A DNA stretch of 31,877 nucleotides, taken from positions 1 to 31,877 of the forward strand of contig CALEXZ010000148.1 of NCBI GenBank assembly GCA_937926195.1, given 5' to 3'. Positions 23,553 through 29,855 of the stretch are shown here, one piece after another. Each line of letters starts with the position of its first letter. Positions within the stretch are counted from its first letter, which is position 1. This DNA is from an uncultured Actinomyces sp. (lineage in GTDB: Bacteria > Actinomycetota > Actinomycetes > Actinomycetales > Actinomycetaceae). Both the position numbers and the translations under genes were made by a program. The notes below the pieces were generated by a model. The model was not told the DNA's origin. It saw only the letters and a list, made by a program, of their open reading frames with translations, and did no database searches.

Positions 23553-23570
23553 CGGGCAAGAACCTGCCCG
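23553..23570 (+). promoter_or_regulatory. Hairpin between two candidate -10 elements upstream of the Fe-S carrier
   Basis: CGGGCA AGAACC TGCCCG is a perfect 6-bp dyad. TAGGCT (23543-23548) precedes it and TACCGT (23593-23598) follows. Either could be the -10; the second gives a leader of about 35 nt with Shine-Dalgarno GAGGAG at 23628-23633. The dyad may be an operator or the end of the ABC-F transcript. Confidence 0.35.
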
Positions 23571-23639
23571 ACCCGGGCGCAGGAGATCGCGGTACCGTCT
23601 GCGGGCCCGCCCCGCCGGACCACGAACGAGGAGACTCAC

Positions 23640-24029
23640 ATGGCTCAGACCTCCATGACCGACCAGACGACGGCCGTCCCCGAGCACGAGGTGCTTCTCA
23701 CCGAGGCCGCCGCCGCCAAGGTCGCCGCCCTGCTCGCCCAGGAGGGCCGCGACGACCTGCGCCTGCGCGTGGCCGTCCAGCCCGGCGGCTGCTCCGGCCT
23801 GGTCTACCAGCTCTACTTCGACGAGCGTCTGCTCGACGGCGACGCCGTGCGGTCCTTCGAGACCGGCACCGAGACGATCGCCTCGGTCGAGGTCGTCGTC
23901 GACCGCATGAGCGTGCCCTACCTGTCGGGCGCCACCATCGACTTCGCGGACACCATCGAGAAGCAGGGCTTCACGATCGACAACCCGAACGCCGCGGGCT
24001 CCTGCGCCTGCGGAGAGTCCTTCAACTGA
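23640..24029 (+). CDS. erpA: A-type iron-sulfur carrier (HesB/IscA/ErpA family)
   Basis: Carries and delivers Fe-S clusters to apo-proteins. The 129 residues carry the three ligand cysteines: C51 in QPGGCSGLVYQL, and C122 and C124 in AGSCACGESFN at the C-terminus. The fold pattern LTEAAAAKVAALL, RLRVAVQPGGCSG, DFADTIEKQGFTIDNPNA is complete. No other suf or isc genes are adjacent, which fits a stand-alone ErpA-like carrier, though the symbol is by analogy. ATG 23640 has GAGGAG at 23628-23633; an upstream extension to 23505 has no family similarity. Two tandem hairpins follow. Confidence 0.92.
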   Translation: MAQTSMTDQTTAVPEHEVLLTEAAAAKVAALLAQEGRDDLRLRVAVQPGGCSGLVYQLYFDERLLDGDAVRSFETGTETIASVEVVVDRMSVPYLSGATIDFADTIEKQGFTIDNPNAAGSCACGESFN

Positions 24030-24034
24030 CAGTG

Positions 24035-24089
24035 GTGCGGCCCGCACCCGGGCCGCACAGCATGGCCGTCGTGCCCGGGCGCGACGGCC
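24035..24089 (+). terminator. Two tandem hairpins after the Fe-S carrier
   Basis: First hairpin: GTGCGGCCCG (24035-24044) with CGGGCCGCAC (24049-24058), a perfect 10-bp stem with a CACC loop. Second: GGCCGTCG (24064-24071) with CGACGGCC (24082-24089). No T-tract after either. Confidence 0.75.
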
Positions 24090-24136
24090 GTCGCACGCCT
24101 CACCCTCCCGAAACCGACAACGCCCGCAAGGAGACC

Positions 24137-25111
24137 ATGTTGCGCCGTCACACCCTCGCCCTGAGCGCGCTCGCGCTCACCTCCAGCCTCGCCCTCGCCG
24201 CCTGTGGCTCTTCGGAGCCGGACGGTGGTGCGGCGAGCGCGACGGCGAGCTCTACCGCAGCGGCCTCGTCCGCGGCCTCCGAGGTCGTCTGCTCCGACCT
24301 GACGATCGACACCTCCTCCTCGGCCCTGCCGACGCTCTCGGGTGAGGAGGGCGCCGCCCCGACCCCCACGTGGACCGGTGAGGCCGCGCCCGCCAACCTC
24401 ACGGTGTCCACCCTGACCGAGGGCGACGGTGCCACCGTCGGCGAGTCGGACTTCGTCACCGTCAGCTACGCGGGCTGGCAGTGGGACAGCACGACGACCT
24501 TCGACTCCTCCTACGACCGCGGCACGCCTGCGACCTTCAGTCTCCAGGGCGTCATCCCCGGCTGGCGCTGCGGCCTGGCCGGCCACAAGGTCGGCGACAA
24601 GCTCCTCCTGAGCATCCCCGCCCAGTACGCCTACGGTGACACCTCCACCAACGGCAGCCCCACCGGTCCGCTCGTGTTCGTCGTGACCATCGAGGGCCTC
24701 GGCTCGACCGCCGGCGCCGTCATGGAGGGCGAGCAGGCGCTGGCCGAGCGCGGGATCACGGTCTCCGGCGAGCTCGGTGGCGCGGCGACGATCAGCGTGA
24801 ACGAGGGCGCGCCGGAGCCGACCGAGACGGAGATCATCGTCCTGGCCCGCGGTGCGGGGGCCGCCATCACCGCCGAGGACACCATCGGTCTCAACATGGC
24901 CTTCACCTCCTGGGACGGCTCCATCGCCCAGTCCTCCTGGGAGCAGGGCAGCCCCCAGTACGTCCAGATGCCCCAGGCGCCGGGCCTGAGTGGGCTCGTC
25001 GGCGTGCCTGTGGGCTCGCGGGTCGTCGTGCTCATGCCTGCGGGCACGGATTCCACCGGTGTGGCGGTGCCCGCCTACGCCTACGTCCTGGACTTGGCCG
25101 CCGTCGTGTGA
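24137..25111 (+). CDS. Lipoprotein FKBP-type peptidyl-prolyl isomerase, second domain degenerate
   Basis: Extracytoplasmic folding factor, 324 residues. A type II signal peptide with lipobox LAAC (C23) is followed by a Ser/Ala linker to about residue 50. The first FKBP domain at about 85-190 has the binding-pocket pattern FDSSYDRGTPATFSL, GVIPGWRCGLAGHKVGDKLLLSIPAQYAYG. A second region at about 235-324 has the same order in weaker form (INLNMAF-like strand, GSPQYVQM, GLSGLVGVPVGSRVVVLMPAG, then YAYVLDL). It lacks the aromatic pocket residues and the LAYG-type loop, so it is probably a non-catalytic FKBP repeat. AAGGAG at 24128-24133 precedes ATG 24137. Confidence 0.88.
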   Translation: MLRRHTLALSALALTSSLALAACGSSEPDGGAASATASSTAAASSAASEVVCSDLTIDTSSSALPTLSGEEGAAPTPTWTGEAAPANLTVSTLTEGDGATVGESDFVTVSYAGWQWDSTTTFDSSYDRGTPATFSLQGVIPGWRCGLAGHKVGDKLLLSIPAQYAYGDTSTNGSPTGPLVFVVTIEGLGSTAGAVMEGEQALAERGITVSGELGGAATISVNEGAPEPTETEIIVLARGAGAAITAEDTIGLNMAFTSWDGSIAQSSWEQGSPQYVQMPQAPGLSGLVGVPVGSRVVVLMPAGTDSTGVAVPAYAYVLDLAAVV

Positions 25112-25128
25112 CGCCTGCGCCCACGCCA

Positions 25129-25167
25129 ACGCGCCCCGGCCACCCGCATCGGGTGGTCGGGGCGCGT
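25129..25167. terminator. Strong hairpin between FKBP lipoprotein and sodA
   Basis: A 17-bp stem (25129-25145 with 25151-25167) with a single G-T wobble closes a GCATC loop, 17 bp after the FKBP stop. It lies between convergent genes and can serve both. Confidence 0.8.
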
Positions 25168-25228
25168 CACGTGCGTCGTGCGTGCTCGTCGGCCCGCGCT
25201 CCCGTCGGCCGGGGCGGGCCGGGCAGGG

Positions 25229-25852
25229 TCAGCGGACGATGAGACCCGGGGCCTGGGCGGTGGCGGCGGCCAGGCGCTCGGCGACGTCCTGCCAGTTGGC
25301 AATGTTCCACACGGCCTTGACGTAGTCGGCCTTGACGTTGAGGTAGTCGAGGTAGAAGGCGTGCTCCCACATGTCGACCTGGAACAGCGGGATGGTACCG
25401 ACGGGCACGTTGCCCTGCTGGTCGAAGAGCTGGAAGGTCACGAGCCGGTGGGACACGGAGTCCCAGGCGAGCACGGACCAGCCGGAGCCCTGGATGCCCA
25501 GCGCGTTGGCGGTGAACTGGGCCTGGAACTTCTCGAAGGAGCCGAAGGAGTCCTTGATGGCCTCGGCGAGGTCGCCCTCGGGCTGGCCGCCGCCGTCGGG
25601 GGAGAGGTTCTTCCAGAAGATCGAGTGGTTGATGTGGCCGCCGAGGTTGAAGGCGAGGTTCTTCTCCAGGAGGTTGATGGCGGCGTGGTCGCCGGACTCA
25701 CGGGCCGCCTCCATCGCGTCGAGGGCGGCGTTGGCGCCCGCGACGTAGGCGGCGTGGTGCTTGTCGTGGTGGAGCTCCATGATCTTGGCGGAGATGTGGG
25801 GCTCGAGAGCGGCGTAGTCGTAGGGCAGCTCGGGGAGCGTGTACACGGCCAT
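25229..25852 (-). CDS. sodA: Superoxide dismutase, Mn/Fe family
   Basis: Converts superoxide to oxygen and hydrogen peroxide, cytoplasmic. The 207 residues carry the four metal ligands H28 (MELHHDKHH), H76 (GGHINHSIFW), D160 and H164 (VDMWEHAFYLDY). Gly at 72 and a Gln in FDQQGN (Q145), rather than in the N-terminal helix, point to an Mn or cambialistic enzyme over a strict Fe-SOD; this is inference. The Shine-Dalgarno GAAAGG (minus strand of 25862-25867) lies 9 nt before ATG 25852. It is divergent from a receiver-like gene; the gap contains AT-richer dyads and two possible -10s (TATGAA at 25908-25903, TACGAT at 25943-25938). Confidence 0.95.
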   Translation of the reverse strand: MAVYTLPELPYDYAALEPHISAKIMELHHDKHHAAYVAGANAALDAMEAARESGDHAAINLLEKNLAFNLGGHINHSIFWKNLSPDGGGQPEGDLAEAIKDSFGSFEKFQAQFTANALGIQGSGWSVLAWDSVSHRLVTFQLFDQQGNVPVGTIPLFQVDMWEHAFYLDYLNVKADYVKAVWNIANWQDVAERLAAATAQAPGLIVR

Positions 25853-25931
25853 GTGCGTGTGCCTTTCGTGCTGGCCGGGCTGGCCCGGCGCGTAGACGAC
25901 GGTTCATAGTTCGGACCGAGATCCTTGAACG

Positions 25932-25958
25932 CCATTGATCGTATCCGCTGATCTAAGG
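25932..25958. promoter_or_regulatory. Imperfect palindrome in the sodA/receiver intergenic region
   Basis: CCATTGATCG and TGATCTAAGG are arms of a 27-bp dyad with 7 of 10 positions matching around TATCCGC. ATCCTT (25921-25926) and AAGGAT (25955-25960) form a second, wider dyad. The stretch is AT-richer than its surroundings and overlaps candidate -10s on the minus strand. It could be a metal or redox regulator site; no named consensus fits. Confidence 0.3.
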
Positions 25959-25982
25959 ATTCGCCAGTGGCGGGCCTGTGAC

Positions 25983-25988
25983 TACACT
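25983..25988 (+). promoter_or_regulatory. -10 element (TACACT) of the receiver-like gene
   Basis: TACACT is preceded by a weak -35 (TTCGCC, 25960-25965) at 17-bp spacing. It gives a leader of about 70 nt with GGAGGA at about 26057-26062. Confidence 0.45.
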
Positions 25989-26065
25989 GACGGCACCGCG
26001 CCAGCCGTACCTCTACGCCGACGGCGACCAACCCAGCCCGACACGTCCGATCGCACGGAGGACCC

Positions 26066-26509
26066 ATGACCGACCAGGCCGTCAGCCCCCGCCTCGACCT
26101 CCTTGTCTTCTCCGACGACGCCAACGTGCGCCAGGAGGTCATCACCGGCGTCGGACGCCGCCCCGCCAAGGGCCTGCCCTTCGTGCGCTGGACCGAGTGC
26201 GCCACCGCCGAGGGCGTGCGCCTGGCCGTCAAGGACCGTGCCGCTGAGGGACGCGCCCCCTTCGACGTCCTCGTCCTCGACGCCGAGGCCAAGCGCCTGG
26301 GCGGCATGGGCCTGGCCCACGAGCTCCTCGTCGAGCTCGACCAGCGCCCCCCGGTCGTCCTGCTCACCGCCCGCCCCCAGGACGCGTGGCTGTCCGCGTG
26401 GGCCAAGGCCCAGGCCGTCGTCCCCAGACCCCTGGACCCCATGACCCTCCAGGAGGCCGTCGCCTCCGCGCTGCGCGCCCGCCCCGGCACCGTCGTCGCT
26501 GCCGGCTGA
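26066..26509 (+). CDS. Atypical single-domain receiver-like protein
   Basis: The 147 residues read like a CheY-fold receiver with no output domain. An acidic pair sits at the first strand (FSDDANVRQ, D17/D18), the likely phosphoacceptor is D72 in FDVLVLDAEA, and the conserved Thr is T101 in VVLLTARPQD. The invariant Lys of the KP motif is replaced by Arg (VVPRPLDP, R121). The normal switch may therefore be altered, so this could be a pseudo-receiver or a docking protein. No kinase is adjacent. It is divergent from sodA and has its own promoter and a good Shine-Dalgarno. Identification rests on motif order only. Confidence 0.65.
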   Translation: MTDQAVSPRLDLLVFSDDANVRQEVITGVGRRPAKGLPFVRWTECATAEGVRLAVKDRAAEGRAPFDVLVLDAEAKRLGGMGLAHELLVELDQRPPVVLLTARPQDAWLSAWAKAQAVVPRPLDPMTLQEAVASALRARPGTVVAAG

Positions 26510-26522
26510 GCCTTCAGCAGAC

Positions 26523-26537
26523 TGAGCCCCCGGCTCA
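26523..26537. terminator. Short hairpin after the receiver-like gene
   Basis: TGAGCC CCC GGCTCA, a 6-bp stem 13 bp after the stop, lies between convergent genes. Weak. Confidence 0.35.
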
Positions 26538-26613
26538 CTGAGCTGTCCGCCGACTCATCCCCTGGTCGGCCGAGCCCCGGGCCGTCCGGCGGGACGGGCG
26601 CAGCCCCGGGGTC

Positions 26614-28311
26614 TCAGGCCTCGGCCTGAAGGACCCGGCGGTGTCGTGCGGCCGCCCCCACCGGCCAGGCCAGGCACACGCCGCCCTCCTCGTCGAGCGC
26701 CTCGACCTCCACGATCCGGGCCCCCGCGTCAAGCGCCCACTCCGCCAGCAGCAGCGTCTCCTCGACACTCGTGGCCTCCCCGACCCGGGTGGGCCGCTCC
26801 ACCACCTGCGCCGTCGCCCGCAGCGCCGCCACCGTGGGCCGGGGGTCCGCTCCCGGCGGCGTCACCGCGCTCGCCGCCAGACGCCCCCACCGCACGACGA
26901 CGAGCTCCCAGCCACCGCCCGGCCGGTGCCGGGCCGCCACCAGGTGCGGGCAGGCCAGCAGCGGGCGCACGGCCTCCGCGCGCCGGCAGGCCTGAAGGAA
27001 GGAGCGCAGCCGGGCCGTCCACGTGCCTGCCTCCTCGAAGCGCTCGGCGCGCGCCAGTGCCGCCACCCGCTCCAGCACGGGACCGGCGACGACGTCGCAC
27101 TCACCGGACAGGGCCCGGCGGGCGAGCGCCACCCGCTGGGAGGGCTCGCCCTCCTGCGTCAGGCCGTCGGCGCCGTGCCCGTCCCAGGAGCGCAGCCGCA
27201 GCACCGACTCCGCCGCCCGCTGGGCCTCGGTGAGCGCGGTGCGTGAGGGGAAGGGCCCCACCGCGCAGCCCACGTCCTCGGTTGCCAGCGCCGTCGTCGA
27301 CGACAGGCGGGGCTGGGCACCCGTGCTCAGACGCAGCCATGGACGTCGTTCGGGGTGGCGGGAGCGCCGGTTGGCCGACGGGTCGAGCTCGGCGATGAGA
27401 CGCAGCTCGCGCACCCGGGCCTCGATCTCGGTCGGTGTGGGTACCACGCGCACGTCTACGGTGGTGTCGAGCATCTGCGCGACCCGTGAGCGCTTCTCCG
27501 CCGCCGTGAAGTAGGAGCGCACCCGGCGGCGCAGGTCCACGGCCGATCCCACGTACAGCACCTCGCCGGTGGGGGAGAGGAACTCGTAGACGCCCGGGCT
27601 GGAGGGCAGGCCGTCCGCCAGGCGGCTCTTGGCCCGGCGCGCGGCCGGAACCGGGTCGGTCGCCGTCGCCAGGTCCTCCAGGTGGGTGACGCCCAGGGGT
27701 GCCAGGGCCTCAAGGGCGGCGTGCAGCACGTCGACGGTGGCGCGCGCGTCGTCCAGCGCCCGGTGGGTGGGGCGCGTGGCGGCGCCGACGAAGGAGGCGA
27801 GGGTGGCGAGCTTGTAGTTGGGCACCTCCGAGCGGTTCCAGGCGCGGCGGGCCAGGGCCAGCGTGTCCAGGACGACGGGCTGGGGCCAGGTCACGCCCAG
27901 CTCGCGGGCGGCGGCGCGCAGGTGCCCGACGTCGAAGCGGGCGTGGTGGGCGACGAGCACCGTGCCCTCTTCGTCCAGGCGCGCCCACCCCAGCAGGCGC
28001 TCCAGCGCCTCGGCCACGCCGGGGGCGCCCGCGACCATGGCGTTGGTGATGCCCGTGAGCATGGTGATCCGGGCGGGGATGACGGCGCCGGGGTTGACGA
28101 GCGTGCTGAGCTCGGACTCGACCGCCCCGCCGCGTACCCGCACCGCCCCGATCTCAGTGATGGCGCGGGCCCCGGGGGCCCCGCCGGTGGTCTCCAGGTC
28201 GACAACGACGAAGGTGACCTCGCCCAGCGACAGGCCCATCTGCTCGAAGGCGGCCTGTACCCCCGGTCGGCACGTTGGCGCCGCGGGACGGTGCGGGGCG
28301 TGGGCGGGCAT
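26614..28311 (-). CDS. DnaQ-like exonuclease fused to UvrC/Cho-like GIY-YIG endonuclease
   Basis: A two-nuclease fusion of 565 residues. Residues about 33-200 are a DEDDh 3'-5' exonuclease with VDLETTG (D38, E40), HHARFD (D127) and THRALDDAR (H183, D188). Residues about 235-320 are a GIY-YIG domain with SSPGVYEF (GVY, 240-242) and VLYVGSAVDLRRRVRSYF (YVG, 253-255). The rest, about 330-565, is UvrC-middle-like or unknown and lacks a recognisable C-terminal RNase H/HhH half. The architecture is known in Actinobacteria (Rv2191-like), with a suggested but unproven role in repair. ATG 28311 is preceded by a -10 at 6 nt. It is divergent from plsC with overlapping -10s. Confidence 0.9.
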   Translation of the reverse strand: MPAHAPHRPAAPTCRPGVQAAFEQMGLSLGEVTFVVVDLETTGGAPGARAITEIGAVRVRGGAVESELSTLVNPGAVIPARITMLTGITNAMVAGAPGVAEALERLLGWARLDEEGTVLVAHHARFDVGHLRAAARELGVTWPQPVVLDTLALARRAWNRSEVPNYKLATLASFVGAATRPTHRALDDARATVDVLHAALEALAPLGVTHLEDLATATDPVPAARRAKSRLADGLPSSPGVYEFLSPTGEVLYVGSAVDLRRRVRSYFTAAEKRSRVAQMLDTTVDVRVVPTPTEIEARVRELRLIAELDPSANRRSRHPERRPWLRLSTGAQPRLSSTTALATEDVGCAVGPFPSRTALTEAQRAAESVLRLRSWDGHGADGLTQEGEPSQRVALARRALSGECDVVAGPVLERVAALARAERFEEAGTWTARLRSFLQACRRAEAVRPLLACPHLVAARHRPGGGWELVVVRWGRLAASAVTPPGADPRPTVAALRATAQVVERPTRVGEATSVEETLLLAEWALDAGARIVEVEALDEEGGVCLAWPVGAAARHRRVLQAEA

Positions 28312-28317
28312 GTGTTG

Positions 28318-28323
28318 AGGCTA
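28318..28323 (-). promoter_or_regulatory. -10 element (TAGCCT), leaderless DnaQ-UvrC gene
   Basis: Minus-strand TAGCCT lies 6 nt before ATG 28311. Its first two bases pair with the first two of the plus-strand TAGACT (28322-28327). Confidence 0.6.
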
Positions 28324-28327
28324 GACT
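28322..28327 (+). promoter_or_regulatory. -10 element (TAGACT) of plsC
   Basis: TAGACT on the plus strand shares the CTAG core with the divergent -10. It gives a leader of about 60 nt carrying AGGAGG at 28385-28390. Confidence 0.5.
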
Positions 28328-28395
28328 CCGGTGAACGGCCGCGTGCACCCGCGCGCCGACTCCAGACGAGCTCAACCCAGGCGCAGGAGGTTCCC

Positions 28396-29277
28396 GTGGG
28401 ATACCGAGGCATCAAGACGGCCGTCGGCCCCGCTCTCGAGGTGCTCTACCAGCCCTGGATCCGCGGGGAGGAGAACATCCCCGCCGAGGGCGCCGCCATC
28501 CTCGCCTCCAACCACCTGGCCGTCATCGACTCCTTCTTCCTGCCTCTGCTCATCGAGCGTGAGGTCGCCTTCATCGGCAAGTCCGACTACTTCACCGGCA
28601 AGGGTGTCAAGGGGTGGGCCGTCAAGCGCTTCATGACCGCCGTCGGCACGATCCCCGTGGACCGCTCCGGCGGCCGGGCCTCCCAGGCGGCCCTGCAGGC
28701 CGGTATCGACCGCCTGCGCGCCGGTGAGCTCTTCGGCATCTACCCGGAGGGCACGCGCAGCCCCGACGGGCGCCTGTACCGCGGCAAGACGGGCGTGGCC
28801 CGCATTGCCCTGGCCACCGGCGCCCCCGTCATCCCGGTGGCGATGATCGGCTCTGACCTCGCCCAGCCCATCGGGCAGGTGGTGCCCTCGACCCGCCACC
28901 GCGTGGGCATCGTCGTGGGTGAGCCCCTCGACTTCTCGCGCTACCAGGGCCTGGAGAACGACCGCTTCGTCCTGCGTTCCATCACCGACGAGATCATGTA
29001 CGCCCTCATGGCCCTGTCCGGCCAGGAGTACGTCGACCTCTACGCCGCGGACGTCAAGAAGGCCATGGACGCGGAGAAGAAGACCGCCGACGAAGTCGTG
29101 GCCGAGATGCTCCAGGCCCGGGCCGTGCGCCGGCCCGCCGCCGCCCCCGTCGAGGCGCCTGGAGGCCGCCCCGCCCCCGAGACGAGCGTGCCCGAGCCGC
29201 CGCAGGACCCGGTCGAGCCGGAGAACCAGGACACGCCCGAGGAGCCCGGGGCGGGGGAGTCCTCCCTGCCCGAGTAG
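28396..29277 (+). CDS. plsC: 1-acyl-sn-glycerol-3-phosphate acyltransferase (PlsC family)
   Basis: Acylates lysophosphatidic acid at the membrane to make phosphatidic acid. The 293 residues have the HX4D catalytic motif in ASNHLAVIDSFF, the RSGGRAS acceptor-loop region, the substrate motif YPEGTRSPDGRLYRGKTG and the final motif APVIPVAMIG. The acyltransferase domain occupies about 25-215. A C-terminal tail of about 50 residues is rich in Pro, Glu and Ala and is probably disordered. GTG 28396 is chosen because AGGAGG (28385-28390) sits just upstream and the protein then starts at the family's GYRGIK-like end. Rv2182c is a similar mycobacterial protein. Confidence 0.9.
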   Translation: MGYRGIKTAVGPALEVLYQPWIRGEENIPAEGAAILASNHLAVIDSFFLPLLIEREVAFIGKSDYFTGKGVKGWAVKRFMTAVGTIPVDRSGGRASQAALQAGIDRLRAGELFGIYPEGTRSPDGRLYRGKTGVARIALATGAPVIPVAMIGSDLAQPIGQVVPSTRHRVGIVVGEPLDFSRYQGLENDRFVLRSITDEIMYALMALSGQEYVDLYAADVKKAMDAEKKTADEVVAEMLQARAVRRPAAAPVEAPGGRPAPETSVPEPPQDPVEPENQDTPEEPGAGESSLPE

Positions 29278-29278
29278 G

Positions 29279-29310
29279 GCTGAGTGACGCCTCAGCGCCG
29301 CTGGCCAGCG
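29279..29310 (+). terminator. Weak hairpins after plsC
   Basis: GCTGAG (29279-29284) pairs with CTCAGC (29291-29296), and a 12-bp palindrome CGCTGGCCAGCG follows at 29299-29310. Modest stability. Confidence 0.4.
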
Positions 29311-29346
29311 CTGCACGCAGACGCAGCCGGTCAGGACCGCTGATAG

Positions 29347-29505
29347 GTCGCCAGCTTCGTGCTGTTCGGGCTGCTCAGCGTCCTGTGTGTCTACGGCCGG
29401 CGCAGCCTCACCCCGCCGCTCATCGCGCACGCCATGACCCACTTGCTGGGCGACTCCACCCTCATGCTGGGCATCCTCTACGGCGTCGGCGTCGGTGCCG
29501 GGTAG
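29347..29505 (+). pseudogene. Fragment of a CPBP-like (CAAX protease/Abi) membrane protein
   Basis: A frame with no proper start (an in-frame TAG at 29344-29346 closes it upstream) ends at TAG 29503-29505 and encodes about 52 residues. It resembles the C-terminal end of CPBP-family intramembrane proteases: a hydrophobic helix (FVLFGLLSVLCVYG), the typical RRSLTPPLIAHAMTHLL turn, then a last helix. The usual HxxxN of the final motif reads HAMTH. The rest of the gene is missing. The last 28 bases overlap the antisense 3' end of the HEPN gene, so this looks like a remnant cut at the edge of the inserted module. Family assignment is by resemblance only. Confidence 0.5.
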
Positions 29506-29855
29506 GGCGGCAGACCGAGCCTGGCGAGCAGCGCCGGCACACGCACCGCCAGGGCCGAGAGCATGAGGTCGTCGTTCACCTTGTCATAGTGGTGGGCGAC
29601 AAGGTTGCGCATCCTCATGATCCCCACCCAGTCGACGTCGGGATACTGTGCCTTGTAGTCATCGGGGAGCTTCTCGACGACAGTCGCCACCTTGATAAGC
29701 ACTCGCTCCCCCGCGTTGCGCAGCAGGGCTCCCTCGGGGGAGTCCTGCCGGTACGCTTCGGCGCCGCGGGCCACGATGAACGCCGCCTCGTCGCCAAAGC
29801 GCGACAGGTCCGCCAGGCGGCGGGAAACGCGCTCATCCGGCGGTCGGTCGCTCAC
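29478..29855 (-). CDS. hepT: HEPN-domain toxin (HepT-like ribonuclease)
   Basis: Predicted RNase toxin of the MNT/HEPN type II and VII-like systems. The 125 all-alpha residues carry the family's RX4HXY active-site motif exactly: R83-NLVA-H88-H-Y90 in MRMRNLVAHHYDKV. In characterised HepT/MntA pairs the antitoxin adds AMP to this Tyr. GTG 29855 overlaps the upstream gene's TGA (GTGA), so translation is coupled. The last twelve or so residues (LPPYPAPTPTP) are Pro-rich and encoded antisense to the CPBP remnant, so the natural C-terminus may have been extended at the junction. Key residues are intact, so the toxin could be active. Confidence 0.88.
   Translation of the reverse strand: MSDRPPDERVSRRLADLSRFGDEAAFIVARGAEAYRQDSPEGALLRNAGERVLIKVATVVEKLPDDYKAQYPDVDWVGIMRMRNLVAHHYDKVNDDLMLSALAVRVPALLARLGLPPYPAPTPTP

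Noticed and set aside
21324..24047. A 907-codon open frame on the minus strand
   Set aside because: It is antisense to the hypothetical, ABC-F and Fe-S carrier genes, all of which have clear family motifs or gene-like starts. High GC keeps antisense frames open; its translation is low-complexity Gly/Val/Leu/Asp.
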